Below, piece by piece: positions 7,423 through 15,146 of a stretch of DNA of 55,183 bases. The stretch lies in NCBI GenBank assembly GCA_002422315.1, contig DIUJ01000039.1, positions 1 to 55,183 on the forward strand, in the 5' to 3' direction. The notes beneath the pieces were generated by a model that was given only the letters and a program-made list of their open reading frames with translations, searched no databases and was not told the DNA's origin. Numbering within the stretch: the first letter of the stretch is position 1; each line of letters starts with the position of its first letter. The position numbers and the translations under genes were made by a program. Source of the DNA: Bacteroidetes bacterium UBA6161 (GTDB taxonomy: Bacteria > Bacteroidota > Bacteroidia > NS11-12g > UBA955).

Positions 7423-9672
7423 TCATGCCTTCCTAATTTGCTTGTTTTGTAAATATTGTAAATGGGCCTTGGCCATACGCAAAAGTGAATAGCTTGTACT
7501 CTCTGTACATTTTTCTTTTAATGCACCTAGTCCCATTTCGGGATTTTCTTGTATCAATTTTACAATAGGTTCTATTTCTTCTTCATAATAAAAGTCGTTT
7601 ACAGAAATTTTGCCTTCTTCAACAAATTTTGCCATATGTCCTTCAATGGTTCCGGGGTTAAGTTCTCTTATTTCTGCTACTTTGGCTATGGATTTATGTT
7701 CCAAATATAGTCTTAAGCTTAACTCGAATGTATTTTCGCCTTTTTCTTTTTGCTTTTTCTTTGGATTTGATATGGGTGTTTTTATCTCTATTTTCTTTTC
7801 TTCTTTTGTTTTTATTTTAAATATTGCACTTAGACTTTGGCCATCGTTTATCCCTTGCATTACTTTGTGTGCAAATTGTAAAGAAGGTATTTTGTTTTCA
7901 GCTATTCTTTGTATTTGTTGTAGTTTTCGGGAATATTGTTTGGTTTTACTCTTCACACTCGTTTCTTTGTAATGTGTTTTCAGTGGTTCAAGAATATTTT
8001 CATGCCATTCTTTACAAAAATACTCTACAGCAGAATCTACACGTTGTCTTATAAATTCTAAATCTTGAGATTGAGTAAAGTATTCTTTTACTTTGTCTTG
8101 AAATTTGAAAGCTACTTTTTCTATTGCTATTAAGCTGTTGTCTATTTTGTTTAGAATTTGTTTTTTTTCTTCGTCATTTGGCAGGGTTTTGCTATATGCA
8201 AAATGTTTAAAGGTTAACCAATCTTTGCCAAAGGACTCAAAATTGAAACATTGTTTTAAGAAATCCTCCATGTAGTTTACCTTTTCTATTTCAAAGACTT
8301 CCCTTAAATCTTTTTCGGTTGGTAGTTTTTCCATAAACTTTACAACCTTTGGGTTGCATTTGATTGCATGGGCATAAATAGGGGTTTTTAATATCAAACC
8401 TTCAAGAGAAGTAAGTCTTGATAAAGCAACATACACTTGACCATCTGTAAAAGAGTCGCCTGCATCTATAATTGCTCTTTCAAAAGTTAATCCTTGGCTT
8501 TTGTGTATGGTAATGGCCCACGCTGCTTTCAAGGGGTACTGGGTAAAGGTTCCTACCACCTCTTCTTCTATTGCACCGGTTTCGTTATTAAAGCTAAAGC
8601 GTACATTTTCCCAAGCAGTTTTTTCAACTAACAAAAGTTCCTCTTCGCCTTCAAATTCTACCCAAACCCCTTCCTCGTTTATTTTGTCTATTTTTCCTAA
8701 TTTACCATTATAGTAGCGACGTATTTCTTTACCCACGTCGTTTTTTACGAACATTATTTGTGCTCCTTCTTTTAATTCAAGGGCCATGTCATTGGGGAAA
8801 GCACTGTCTGAAAAAACCCCTTGTATTTCAGCATTAAAAATTCTAGAGGGAGCTCTTAGTTCGTCTAGCCTTTGTTTGTTTATCTGATTTGCCTTGTAAT
8901 TGTGAGAACATAAGGTAATAAAAAAGGAGTCGTATGCTGCTTCATAAAAAGGGTCTACATATTTTTCAAGTATTTGTAGTTCTTCTTCGTTTGCTGAATT
9001 GTTTCGTATTTTATTTAGGATTGAAATAAAATCTTGGTTGCTTTGTCGGTATATAGTTTGCAGTTCAATGGATAAAAGAGGGTGAAGCCTTAGTATATTG
9101 GAGTCAAAGAAAAAAGGACTTGGATAGTTTTTTTCAAGTGTAGGTTTTTCATTGTCTGTAAGAACAGGGGGTAACTGAAAAAGATCTCCAATACACAAAA
9201 GCTGGACTCCTCCAAAAGGAACTCCTGGTTTTTTTCTTATGGTTTTTAATATAAAATCTATAGCATCCATAGTGTCTGCTTTAACCATAGATACTTCGTC
9301 AATAACCAATAAATCTAGTTCCTCTACCAATCTTTTTTTCTCTGAGTTCATTTTTAGAGAGGAAAGTATTTGTTGTTTTCCAAAAACATTGACCGAGGAA
9401 TTGCTAATTTCATAATCTGAAAGTTCTGGCAAATACATGCCAAAAGGCAATTGAAAAAAGGAATGAATGGTGGTGCCTCCAGCATTTATAGCAGCTACTC
9501 CTGTTGGAGCAACTACTACGGTTTTTTTGTGGGTATTTTGTATCAAGGCCTTTAGAAATGTAGTTTTTCCTGTTCCAGCTTTTCCTGTAAGAAACACATT
9601 ACACTTGGTAAAAGATACTATAGAAAATGCCAAATCCGACAAACTGTTGTTTGTTTCATCCACTTTACTCAT
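7423..9672 (-). CDS. PIF1/Dda-like superfamily 1 DNA helicase with C-terminal helix-turn-helix
   Basis: 749 residues. Walker A GKAGTGKTTFL (30-40), motif Ia APTGVAAINAGGTTIHSFF, Walker B LLVIDEVSMV, motif III CIGDLFQLPPV, and late motifs AITIHKSQGLTF and QVYVALSRLTSLEGL mark an SF1B helicase of the PIF1/RecD/Dda group, which unwinds DNA 5'-3' with ATP. After the motor there is a charged helical region, then an HTH-like segment (LYLEHKSIAKVAEIRELNPGTI..., about 640-680) like the RecQ-associated HTH; this arrangement is common in Bacteroidota. It probably acts in replication-fork or repair DNA processing. It stands alone, divergent from the Omp28-like gene. Confidence 0.9.
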   Translation of the reverse strand: MSKVDETNNSLSDLAFSIVSFTKCNVFLTGKAGTGKTTFLKALIQNTHKKTVVVAPTGVAAINAGGTTIHSFFQLPFGMYLPELSDYEISNSSVNVFGKQQILSSLKMNSEKKRLVEELDLLVIDEVSMVKADTMDAIDFILKTIRKKPGVPFGGVQLLCIGDLFQLPPVLTDNEKPTLEKNYPSPFFFDSNILRLHPLLSIELQTIYRQSNQDFISILNKIRNNSANEEELQILEKYVDPFYEAAYDSFFITLCSHNYKANQINKQRLDELRAPSRIFNAEIQGVFSDSAFPNDMALELKEGAQIMFVKNDVGKEIRRYYNGKLGKIDKINEEGVWVEFEGEEELLLVEKTAWENVRFSFNNETGAIEEEVVGTFTQYPLKAAWAITIHKSQGLTFERAIIDAGDSFTDGQVYVALSRLTSLEGLILKTPIYAHAIKCNPKVVKFMEKLPTEKDLREVFEIEKVNYMEDFLKQCFNFESFGKDWLTFKHFAYSKTLPNDEEKKQILNKIDNSLIAIEKVAFKFQDKVKEYFTQSQDLEFIRQRVDSAVEYFCKEWHENILEPLKTHYKETSVKSKTKQYSRKLQQIQRIAENKIPSLQFAHKVMQGINDGQSLSAIFKIKTKEEKKIEIKTPISNPKKKQKEKGENTFELSLRLYLEHKSIAKVAEIRELNPGTIEGHMAKFVEEGKISVNDFYYEEEIEPIVKLIQENPEMGLGALKEKCTESTSYSLLRMAKAHLQYLQNKQIRKA

Positions 9673-9712
9673 TTTACAAGTATAAGTGTTAGTTTTCTAT
9701 TATTCAATAGAC

Positions 9713-9742
9713 TTTGTTCTATTATTTTTTTGGTTATATTTG
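9713..9742 (+). promoter_or_regulatory. Promoter of the Omp28-like lipoprotein gene (TTTG-N18-TATATTTG)
   Basis: TTTG at 9713-9716 and TATATTTG at 9735-9742 fit the Bacteroidota -33/-7 consensus with an 18-base spacer. The ATG follows at 9750, so the leader is very short, and the TTG at 9714 cannot be the translation start. Confidence 0.6.
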
Positions 9743-9749
9743 TGCTACA

Positions 9750-10601
9750 ATGAAACAGAGTTTTTTTATAGCCTTGGCTGCGCTTTTCTTTGCAACTGCT
9801 TGCGAGGAAGAAAACCATGGGGTGATTTTTACTAGGCCGCTCGCTCCATTGTTGGACACCTCCTATATTGACAATGCAATTACTGGCCAAACCTTCAAAA
9901 CCATATTTTTGGAGGATCTTACGGGAGTGCGGTGCGTAAACTGTCCTCAAGCTGCCCAAAAAGCAAAAGAGTTGAAACAGAAAATGGGAGATACATTGGT
10001 AGTAGTTGGATTGTACTTAAAATCTTTACCTAATTTTACAAATGGCTACCAAGGGCAAGAAGACCTTAGAACTGAAGATGCCGAAACTATAGCCCAAGCA
10101 ATTGGTGTTCCTCAAGGTTTGCCAAATGGCTATGTAGACCGCCACAGATTTGGTGCTTCCGCAGGCATGCCAATTAATGATTGGGAGCCTTCCATAAACC
10201 AAAGAAAAGGAAATACTCCAATTTTCTTAAGCTTACAAAAGGAAATCAGATCTGATTCTCAAGTAGTAATTAAATCTAAAATTGCATACGGAGAAAATAT
10301 GGGAAGCGCGAACCATAAACTTGCAATCTATATTACAGAAAGTGGAATCCGTAGTACACAAGCATTTATTGGAGGCTACGACGAAGACTACATTCATGAC
10401 CATGTACTAAGAGGTTCTGTAACTCCTACAATGGGGATTCTCTTAACCCAGTCTTTAGAAAAAGGAAGGGTTTTTGAAAAAGACTATGAATACAAATGGA
10501 ATCCTAAATGGAATAGATTAAAAAGCTATGCGGTGGCCATTGTAATTGATGCCAATACCGAAGAGGTTTTACAAGCAAAAGAAATAAAACTTTACGATTA
10601 A
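9750..10601 (+). CDS. Omp28-like outer membrane lipoprotein with thioredoxin-like CxxC
   Basis: 283 residues from the ATG at 9750. The N-terminus (MKQSFFIALAALFFATACEEE) is a lipoprotein signal with Cys18 in ATAC followed by acidic residues, a lipoprotein export signal in Bacteroidota. The next region, FLEDLTGVRCVNCPQAAQ (about residues 56-73), matches the Omp28 family, in which a thioredoxin-like fold carries a CxxC pair; here it is CVNC. The family is named after a Porphyromonas gingivalis surface protein; function is thought to be surface redox or adhesion but is not settled. Its TAA abuts the ATG of the recombinase gene, so both are probably on one transcript. Confidence 0.82.
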   Translation: MKQSFFIALAALFFATACEEENHGVIFTRPLAPLLDTSYIDNAITGQTFKTIFLEDLTGVRCVNCPQAAQKAKELKQKMGDTLVVVGLYLKSLPNFTNGYQGQEDLRTEDAETIAQAIGVPQGLPNGYVDRHRFGASAGMPINDWEPSINQRKGNTPIFLSLQKEIRSDSQVVIKSKIAYGENMGSANHKLAIYITESGIRSTQAFIGGYDEDYIHDHVLRGSVTPTMGILLTQSLEKGRVFEKDYEYKWNPKWNRLKSYAVAIVIDANTEEVLQAKEIKLYD

Positions 10602-11498
10602 ATGCATTGGGATTCTCTAATCCAAGGATTCACACTCTATTTAAAACTAGAAAAAGGTCTCTCTGACAATTCTATTGAGGCGTATACAAACGATATTTTA
10701 AAGCTCAAATCCTTTTGTGGGAATAGTCTTAATCCCATTAAAGTAAACCAACAGACAATTCATGATTTTTTAGTTTATGTGCACGACTTGGGTCTTAGCG
10801 CTACCTCTCAAGCGAGAATTGTCTCTGGACTCAGAGGTTTTTATGCTTATTTACTTGAAGAAAGTCTATTGGATAACAATCCAATGATGTTGGTAGATTT
10901 GCCCAAAACTAAAAGGAAACTGCCGGAGGTGCTAAGTGAAGAAGAGATTCAGAATATGGTGGATGCAATAGATAAGACCAAAGCAGACGGGGAAAGAAAC
11001 AAGGCAATTATAGAAACTCTTTATTCTTGCGGGTTGAGAGTTAGCGAATTGGTAGGTCTTAAAATCAGCAACATATATGGGGCAGATGAAGTTATTAAAG
11101 TACAAGGAAAGGGAAATAAAGAAAGATTAATACCTATAGACCAAGGCACCCTGCAGCAGCTAGATTATTATATACAAAGGGAGAGGGCCTTTTGGCCTAT
11201 AAAGCCAATTGCAGAAGACCTTGTTTTTATAAACCAACAAGGGGGGGCATTAAGCAGGATTTCAGTTTTTAAATTGATTAAATCTCTTGCTCAAAAAGTA
11301 GGTATACATAAAAATATTAGCCCACACACTTTCCGTCATAGTTTTGCAACACATTTAGTAGAAAATGGTGCAGATTTAAGGGCTGTTCAACAAATGCTGG
11401 GTCATGAGAGTATTACCACAACAGAGATTTATACCCATTTGGACAGGAGTTTTTTAAAACAAACGATGCAACAATTTCATCCTAGAGCAAAGAAATAA
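10602..11498 (+). CDS. xerD: Tyrosine site-specific recombinase, XerD type
   Basis: 298 residues, standard XerC/XerD length. The N-terminal SAM-like core-binding domain covers residues 1-90. The catalytic domain has all expected residues: Arg146 (SCGLRVSEL), Lys170 (VQGKGNKER), His242 and Arg245 (HTFRH), His268 (LGHES) and the nucleophile Tyr277 (IYTHLD). It resolves chromosome dimers at dif with a XerC partner and FtsK. It begins directly after the stop of the lipoprotein gene. Nothing nearby suggests a mobile-element integrase. XerC cannot be fully excluded by motif alone. Confidence 0.9.
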   Translation: MHWDSLIQGFTLYLKLEKGLSDNSIEAYTNDILKLKSFCGNSLNPIKVNQQTIHDFLVYVHDLGLSATSQARIVSGLRGFYAYLLEESLLDNNPMMLVDLPKTKRKLPEVLSEEEIQNMVDAIDKTKADGERNKAIIETLYSCGLRVSELVGLKISNIYGADEVIKVQGKGNKERLIPIDQGTLQQLDYYIQRERAFWPIKPIAEDLVFINQQGGALSRISVFKLIKSLAQKVGIHKNISPHTFRHSFATHLVENGADLRAVQQMLGHESITTTEIYTHLDRSFLKQTMQQFHPRAKK

Positions 11499-11892
11499 TA
11501 TTCAAATCATGGTTTGTAGTTGACCAATTTGTTGGAAAACATGGTTTGGAATATATTTCGTTGGTTTTACTACATCCCTAATTATATTAGCTGTCTAAGT
11601 TCATAAAAGTAGCATTCAATTGTGTCTCTATATTCATTCTTAAGTAGCATGTTTTCCAAACGTTATACCCAAAGGTGTTTGTAAAAAGTCTTATGTTTTA
11701 GTCTTTTAATATATTCTAAATTTTAACAAGTTATATTGTTTTGGCTTCTAATATTCAGTCACATGTAAATATTTGTTTTATAAATTAATGCTTCTGTAAT
11801 ATATTTTTATTTATATCGCTAAAGGCAAATTTTGTTTGTGTCATTTTGCCTTATATTTTATCTTGGCTGTGATTAAACTAATATATCTTAAA

Positions 11893-11907
11893 TTTACAAG
11901 TCGTAAA
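11893..11907. promoter_or_regulatory. Inverted repeat TTTAC-N5-GTAAA, possible operator for the rhodopsin gene
   Basis: A perfect 5-bp inverted repeat with a 5-base spacer lies seven bases before TATAAT (11914-11919), about 125 bases upstream of the rhodopsin ATG. It could be a dimeric regulator site. The assignment rests on position and symmetry only. Confidence 0.3.
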
Positions 11908-12001
11908 TCGAGGTATAATCGTTTTCGTAGAAAAATTAATTCACACAAATTGTGCATATTATAAAATATTTCTAAAAATATGAAAACTGTTTTCTCCTCG
12001 G

Positions 12002-12025
12002 TTTGTTTAACTTATTTTAAACAAA
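12002..12025. promoter_or_regulatory. Perfect 9-bp inverted repeat just before the rhodopsin start
   Basis: TTTGTTTAA (12002-12010) pairs with TTAAACAAA (12017-12025) across six bases, ending seven bases before the ATG at 12033. In RNA it would form an AU-rich hairpin covering the ribosome-binding region; in DNA it could be an operator. Which applies cannot be told. Confidence 0.4.
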
Positions 12026-12032
12026 TAACTAT

Positions 12033-12794
12033 ATGGAAACATTATTATCTATTACAAATGCCTCCAACATTTTTGGGGGCGAGTTTAATTTAACTCAAGC
12101 AATTGCTTTTACCTTTTTTGTAGGTTCAATGGCAATGATGGCTGCTACAGCATTCTTTTGGCTAGAAATGAAAAATGTGAATCCTAAATGGAGAACATCT
12201 TTAATGGTATCTGGCTTAATTACTTTTATTGCAGCGGTGCATTATTTCTACATGAGAGATTACTTCGTAGAAACAGGAGAGTCTCCTACCTTTTTTAGGT
12301 ACGTAGATTGGCTTTTGACCGTTCCTTTAATGTGTGTTGAATTTTATTTAATCACAAAGAAAGCAGGTGGTAAAATTTCTACAATGTGGAAATTGATTTT
12401 TGCTTCAGTATTTATGTTAGTTACAGGTTACATAGGAGAGGCTATCTATGGAGGTCAAACAATCTCTTGGTTCTGGGGCTTTATCTCTGGACTTGGCCAT
12501 TTCTACATAATTTACTTGGTATGGTTTGGAGAAATTGCACAACTTGCTAAAAATGCAGGTGGAGCAGTTCTTAAAGCAAACAAAGCTTTGGCTTGGTTTG
12601 TATTAGCTGGTTGGGCTATATACCCAATAGGTTACATCATGGGTACTCAAGGTGGACTTTTTGGTATGGACTTAGGAGTTAATGCTGGATTTATGGATGT
12701 TGTTTACAACATTGGTGATGCAGTTAACAAAATAGGTTTTGGTCTTGTTATTTATGCTTTGGCTGTAAGCGAAAGCAAAGAAGTTGCAAAATAA
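12033..12794 (+). CDS. Proton-pumping rhodopsin (proteorhodopsin/xanthorhodopsin-like), green-type
   Basis: 253 residues with seven transmembrane helices. Helix C reads RYVDWLLTVPLMCVEFYL: Asp92 (proton acceptor), Thr96 and Glu103 (donor) give the DTE triad of outward proton pumps. Met100 is at the spectral-tuning site (105 in proteorhodopsin), where Met or Leu gives green absorption. His70 matches the His75 that partners the acceptor. Lys233 in helix G (GDAVNKIGFGL) binds retinal. In helix E, SWFWGFIS places Gly149 where bacteriorhodopsin has Trp138, the opening that lets a carotenoid antenna reach retinal in xanthorhodopsin. It is followed by a terminator-like hairpin and then blh, which supplies retinal. 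Confidence 0.96.
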   Translation: METLLSITNASNIFGGEFNLTQAIAFTFFVGSMAMMAATAFFWLEMKNVNPKWRTSLMVSGLITFIAAVHYFYMRDYFVETGESPTFFRYVDWLLTVPLMCVEFYLITKKAGGKISTMWKLIFASVFMLVTGYIGEAIYGGQTISWFWGFISGLGHFYIIYLVWFGEIAQLAKNAGGAVLKANKALAWFVLAGWAIYPIGYIMGTQGGLFGMDLGVNAGFMDVVYNIGDAVNKIGFGLVIYALAVSESKEVAK

Positions 12795-12818
12795 TTTTTT
12801 AACCTTTTTAAAATTTAG

Positions 12819-12847
12819 GGGAGGCAATGTTTTTGTCTCCCTTTTTT
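12819..12847 (+). terminator. Intercistronic terminator/attenuator between rhodopsin and blh
   Basis: GGGAGGCAA (12819-12827) pairs with TTGTCTCCC (12833-12841), with one G-U pair and a five-base loop, followed by six T (12842-12847). This is a canonical intrinsic terminator. It ends five bases before the blh ATG (12853), so readthrough would set the level of blh relative to rhodopsin. No separate promoter fits between it and blh. Confidence 0.75.
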
Positions 12848-12852
12848 AAAAT

Positions 12853-13776
12853 ATGAGAAATACAATACTATTCATATTTGGCTTGTTTCTTTTGTTTTCT
12901 TTTTTAGGCTATCAATTTACAATAGCTATAGAAGCAACAATTGCATTTGTTCTAATTGGGATCATTGGAATGGCTCATGGTTCTATTGATCATATTCTTG
13001 CGGTAGAGGTTCTTAAAATAATGCCTCGAAAAAATATGTCTTTGTTTGTTTTTGCTTATGTTGCTTTAGTTCTGATTTACCTTGTTTTTTGGTTTTATTT
13101 TCCTTTGCTCTCTTTTTTTATTTTCCTTTTGTATTCTGCATACCACTTCGGGCAGGCAGATACCGAAGATTTAAGCCACAATATTTCTTCTTTTACAAAG
13201 AAAGTTTTGGCTTTGAATCACGGGGTAGCTATTATAAGTTTATTATTTATTGCCAATCACACCTCTTTGTTACAAATAGTTTCAGAGTGGTTTTCATCCG
13301 ATGACTTATTGATATCACTTATTCATAAGTCCACTTTGATTTTTACCACTACTTTGGTTATTGAAACTTTATTTTTAATATTTCTTTTCACTCGCAAGTT
13401 GATAAGTACGAATGAACTTGCCAACTTTTTAGTACAGTTTGTTTTTATAATTCTTATTTTTTATTACCTGCCAACGCTTCTTTCCTTTTCTCTATATTTT
13501 GGTTTGTGGCATTCCTTGTGGGTTTTGAAAAAAGAATACCACGAACTTGGCAAGTTATATGTAAAGACTACTTTTAAGGGTTTTCTTTTTAAATTGTTGC
13601 CATTTACTCTGTTAAGTGTTGTTGGTTTTTTTACAGTTCTCTTTTTGAGTAATGGAGATTCTTATTTTAGCGTTTTAGTATTGATCTCAGTGGTAGCGCT
13701 TCCCCATACCATTCTTATGGACCAGATTTACAATAAACAATCCAATGAAAGAGAAAATGCTCTTATCGTAAAGTAG
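12853..13776 (+). CDS. blh: Beta-carotene 15,15'-dioxygenase, Brp/Blh family
   Basis: 307 residues, a polytopic membrane protein. It cleaves beta-carotene to two retinal molecules, the chromophore for the rhodopsin upstream. Brp/Blh hallmarks are the conserved histidines that hold the catalytic iron: GMAHGSIDH (39-47), YSAYHFGQAD (94-103), GLWHSLWVLKKEY (about 220) and ALPHTILMD near the C-terminus. Length matches the family. It is separated from the rhodopsin gene by 58 bases containing a terminator hairpin. No carotenoid synthesis genes (crtEBIY) are in the window. Confidence 0.92.
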   Translation: MRNTILFIFGLFLLFSFLGYQFTIAIEATIAFVLIGIIGMAHGSIDHILAVEVLKIMPRKNMSLFVFAYVALVLIYLVFWFYFPLLSFFIFLLYSAYHFGQADTEDLSHNISSFTKKVLALNHGVAIISLLFIANHTSLLQIVSEWFSSDDLLISLIHKSTLIFTTTLVIETLFLIFLFTRKLISTNELANFLVQFVFIILIFYYLPTLLSFSLYFGLWHSLWVLKKEYHELGKLYVKTTFKGFLFKLLPFTLLSVVGFFTVLFLSNGDSYFSVLVLISVVALPHTILMDQIYNKQSNERENALIVK

Positions 13777-13790
13777 TTATCTCTCAATTT

Positions 13791-14066
13791 TTAAAATAGT
13801 ATATCTACCACAGAACTAATAGGAATCATTGTTTCTCCTTTTAGTTGAATATAGTCAGAAGTGGTATTCCAAATTGTAGTTTCTGTCTTCTTAGTACCTT
13901 CGGTGGTTTCAAAAATTATGGTTACTTTACCTTTAAATGAGTTGCCTAATTTTTCGGCATTCTGTAGTTTTTGCACTAAATTATTATCTGTGCTTTGCAT
14001 GTTTCTAGAAAAAGTAAGGCCATTGATTTTTTCTTTAGCGATTAGTTCTATTGTGTTTTGTTGCAT
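13791..14066 (-). CDS. Small hypothetical protein
   Basis: 91 residues from the ATG at 14066; a GTG at 14084 would add six residues. No signal peptide and no membrane segment. The second half is beta-rich and Thr-rich (KVTIIFETTEGTKKTETTIWN), ending in hydrophobic IPISSVVDILF. I do not recognise a family. It is convergent with blh (14 bases between stops) and about 70 bases downstream of korB on the same strand, so it may end the kor transcript. Confidence 0.6.
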   Translation of the reverse strand: MQQNTIELIAKEKINGLTFSRNMQSTDNNLVQKLQNAEKLGNSFKGKVTIIFETTEGTKKTETTIWNTTSDYIQLKGETMIPISSVVDILF

Positions 14067-14132
14067 AACTAAATTTTGTTTCACACAATTGTACGAAAAA
14101 AAGTCTTATGCTGTATTTCTTTTGTAAGATTT

Positions 14133-15146
14133 TTAGACAATCCAATTAAATTTACCTGCAATAAGTTTGTCTAGTTTTTCCTCCTCTACTATTTTCGGGG
14201 TCATTGCAAATAAATTTTCATAGCATTCTCTTTCAACAGAATAAAGAACTCCAAAAGGGCGAGGGAAAAGTGGGTTTTGTGCAAACTGTGCGATCAACAA
14301 TGCAAGGTTTTTATTTTCTTGATTGTGAATCCACTCTTCTCCTTCTTGTATTTCGGAGGTAGCAACAATACATGGTTCCATATTTTTCAGTACAATACTC
14401 CATTCGTTATTTACACCAAATCTGAGCGGCTTGCCATGTTCAATAAATATACTGTATTGGTCTTTTGATTCTTTATCTGTAAAGGTTTCAAAAGCTCCAT
14501 CGTTAAAGATATTACAGTTTTGGTATATCTCTACAAAAGAGCAGCCTTTGTATTTAGCTGCTTTCAAGAGGGTTTGCTGCATATGAGCAGGAAACCTATC
14601 CGCTGTTCGTGCTACAAAACTAGCACCAGCTCCAAGGGTAAGCAAAAGAGGGTTGAAAGGAGTATCTATATTGCCTAATGGACTTGACTTCGTAACTTGA
14701 CCTTGTGAGGATGTAGGGGAGTGTTGTCCTTTGGTAAGACCATATATTTCATTGTTAAACAGTAAAATATTTAAATTGGGATTTCTTCTGCAAGTATGTA
14801 TAAGGTGGTTACCACCAATAGAAAGACCGTCTCCATCTCCTGTTATAACCCAAACATCTAGTTCTGGTCTACTTATTTTTAGTCCTGTAGCTACAGAAAA
14901 AGCTCTGCCATGAATAGAGTGTAGGCCATAAGTGTCTATATAGTAAGGAAAACGAGAAGAACATCCTATTCCGGAAACAAATACGGTATCTTCTTTAGAT
15001 TTACCTATTTGAGGCAAGATTTTTTGCACTGATTTTAGAATAGAATAGTCTCCACACCCTGGGCACCATCTTACTTCTTGGTCTGATTCAAAATCTTTTG
15101 CAGTGTAAATAGGCACTTGATTTTGTATGTCTATAAGGTTATGCAT
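14133..15146 (-). CDS. korB: 2-oxoacid (2-oxoglutarate) ferredoxin oxidoreductase, beta subunit
   Basis: 337 residues. The subunit binds thiamine diphosphate and one 4Fe-4S cluster and works with KorA, oxidising a 2-oxoacid (most likely 2-oxoglutarate) to its CoA ester while reducing ferredoxin. Visible: RWCPGCGDYS (27-36) with two cluster cysteines, GIGCSSRFPYY with a third, YQNCN with a fourth, and the thiamine diphosphate motif TGDGDGLSIGGNHLIH. The start overlaps the korA stop by eight bases, showing translational coupling. Substrate preference cannot be fixed from sequence by eye. Confidence 0.92.
   Translation of the reverse strand: MHNLIDIQNQVPIYTAKDFESDQEVRWCPGCGDYSILKSVQKILPQIGKSKEDTVFVSGIGCSSRFPYYIDTYGLHSIHGRAFSVATGLKISRPELDVWVITGDGDGLSIGGNHLIHTCRRNPNLNILLFNNEIYGLTKGQHSPTSSQGQVTKSSPLGNIDTPFNPLLLTLGAGASFVARTADRFPAHMQQTLLKAAKYKGCSFVEIYQNCNIFNDGAFETFTDKESKDQYSIFIEHGKPLRFGVNNEWSIVLKNMEPCIVATSEIQEGEEWIHNQENKNLALLIAQFAQNPLFPRPFGVLYSVERECYENLFAMTPKIVEEEKLDKLIAGKFNWIV

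Larger units (their letters stand above)
11499..12032. other. 534-bp AT-rich intergenic region upstream of the rhodopsin gene
   Basis: No coding frame is supported. It holds two inverted repeats, annotated separately (11893-11907 and 12002-12025), and a TATAAT at 11914-11919 preceded 15 bases earlier by TTTACA. No good TTG/TAnnTTTG promoter was found. An unusually long leader for this gene-dense region suggests regulatory content for the light module. Confidence 0.6.

Noticed and set aside
10602..11498. Integrase of a mobile element
   Set aside because: The protein has full XerD-type length and residues and stands behind an Omp28-like gene, with no att-like repeats or phage genes nearby.
11914..11919. 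TATAAT as a classical sigma-70 -10 box for the rhodopsin gene
   Set aside because: The Bacteroidota primary sigma factor recognises TAnnTTTG; in AT-rich DNA a TATAAT occurs easily by chance and the spacer to TTTACA is only 15 bases. Mentioned as context, not claimed as the promoter.
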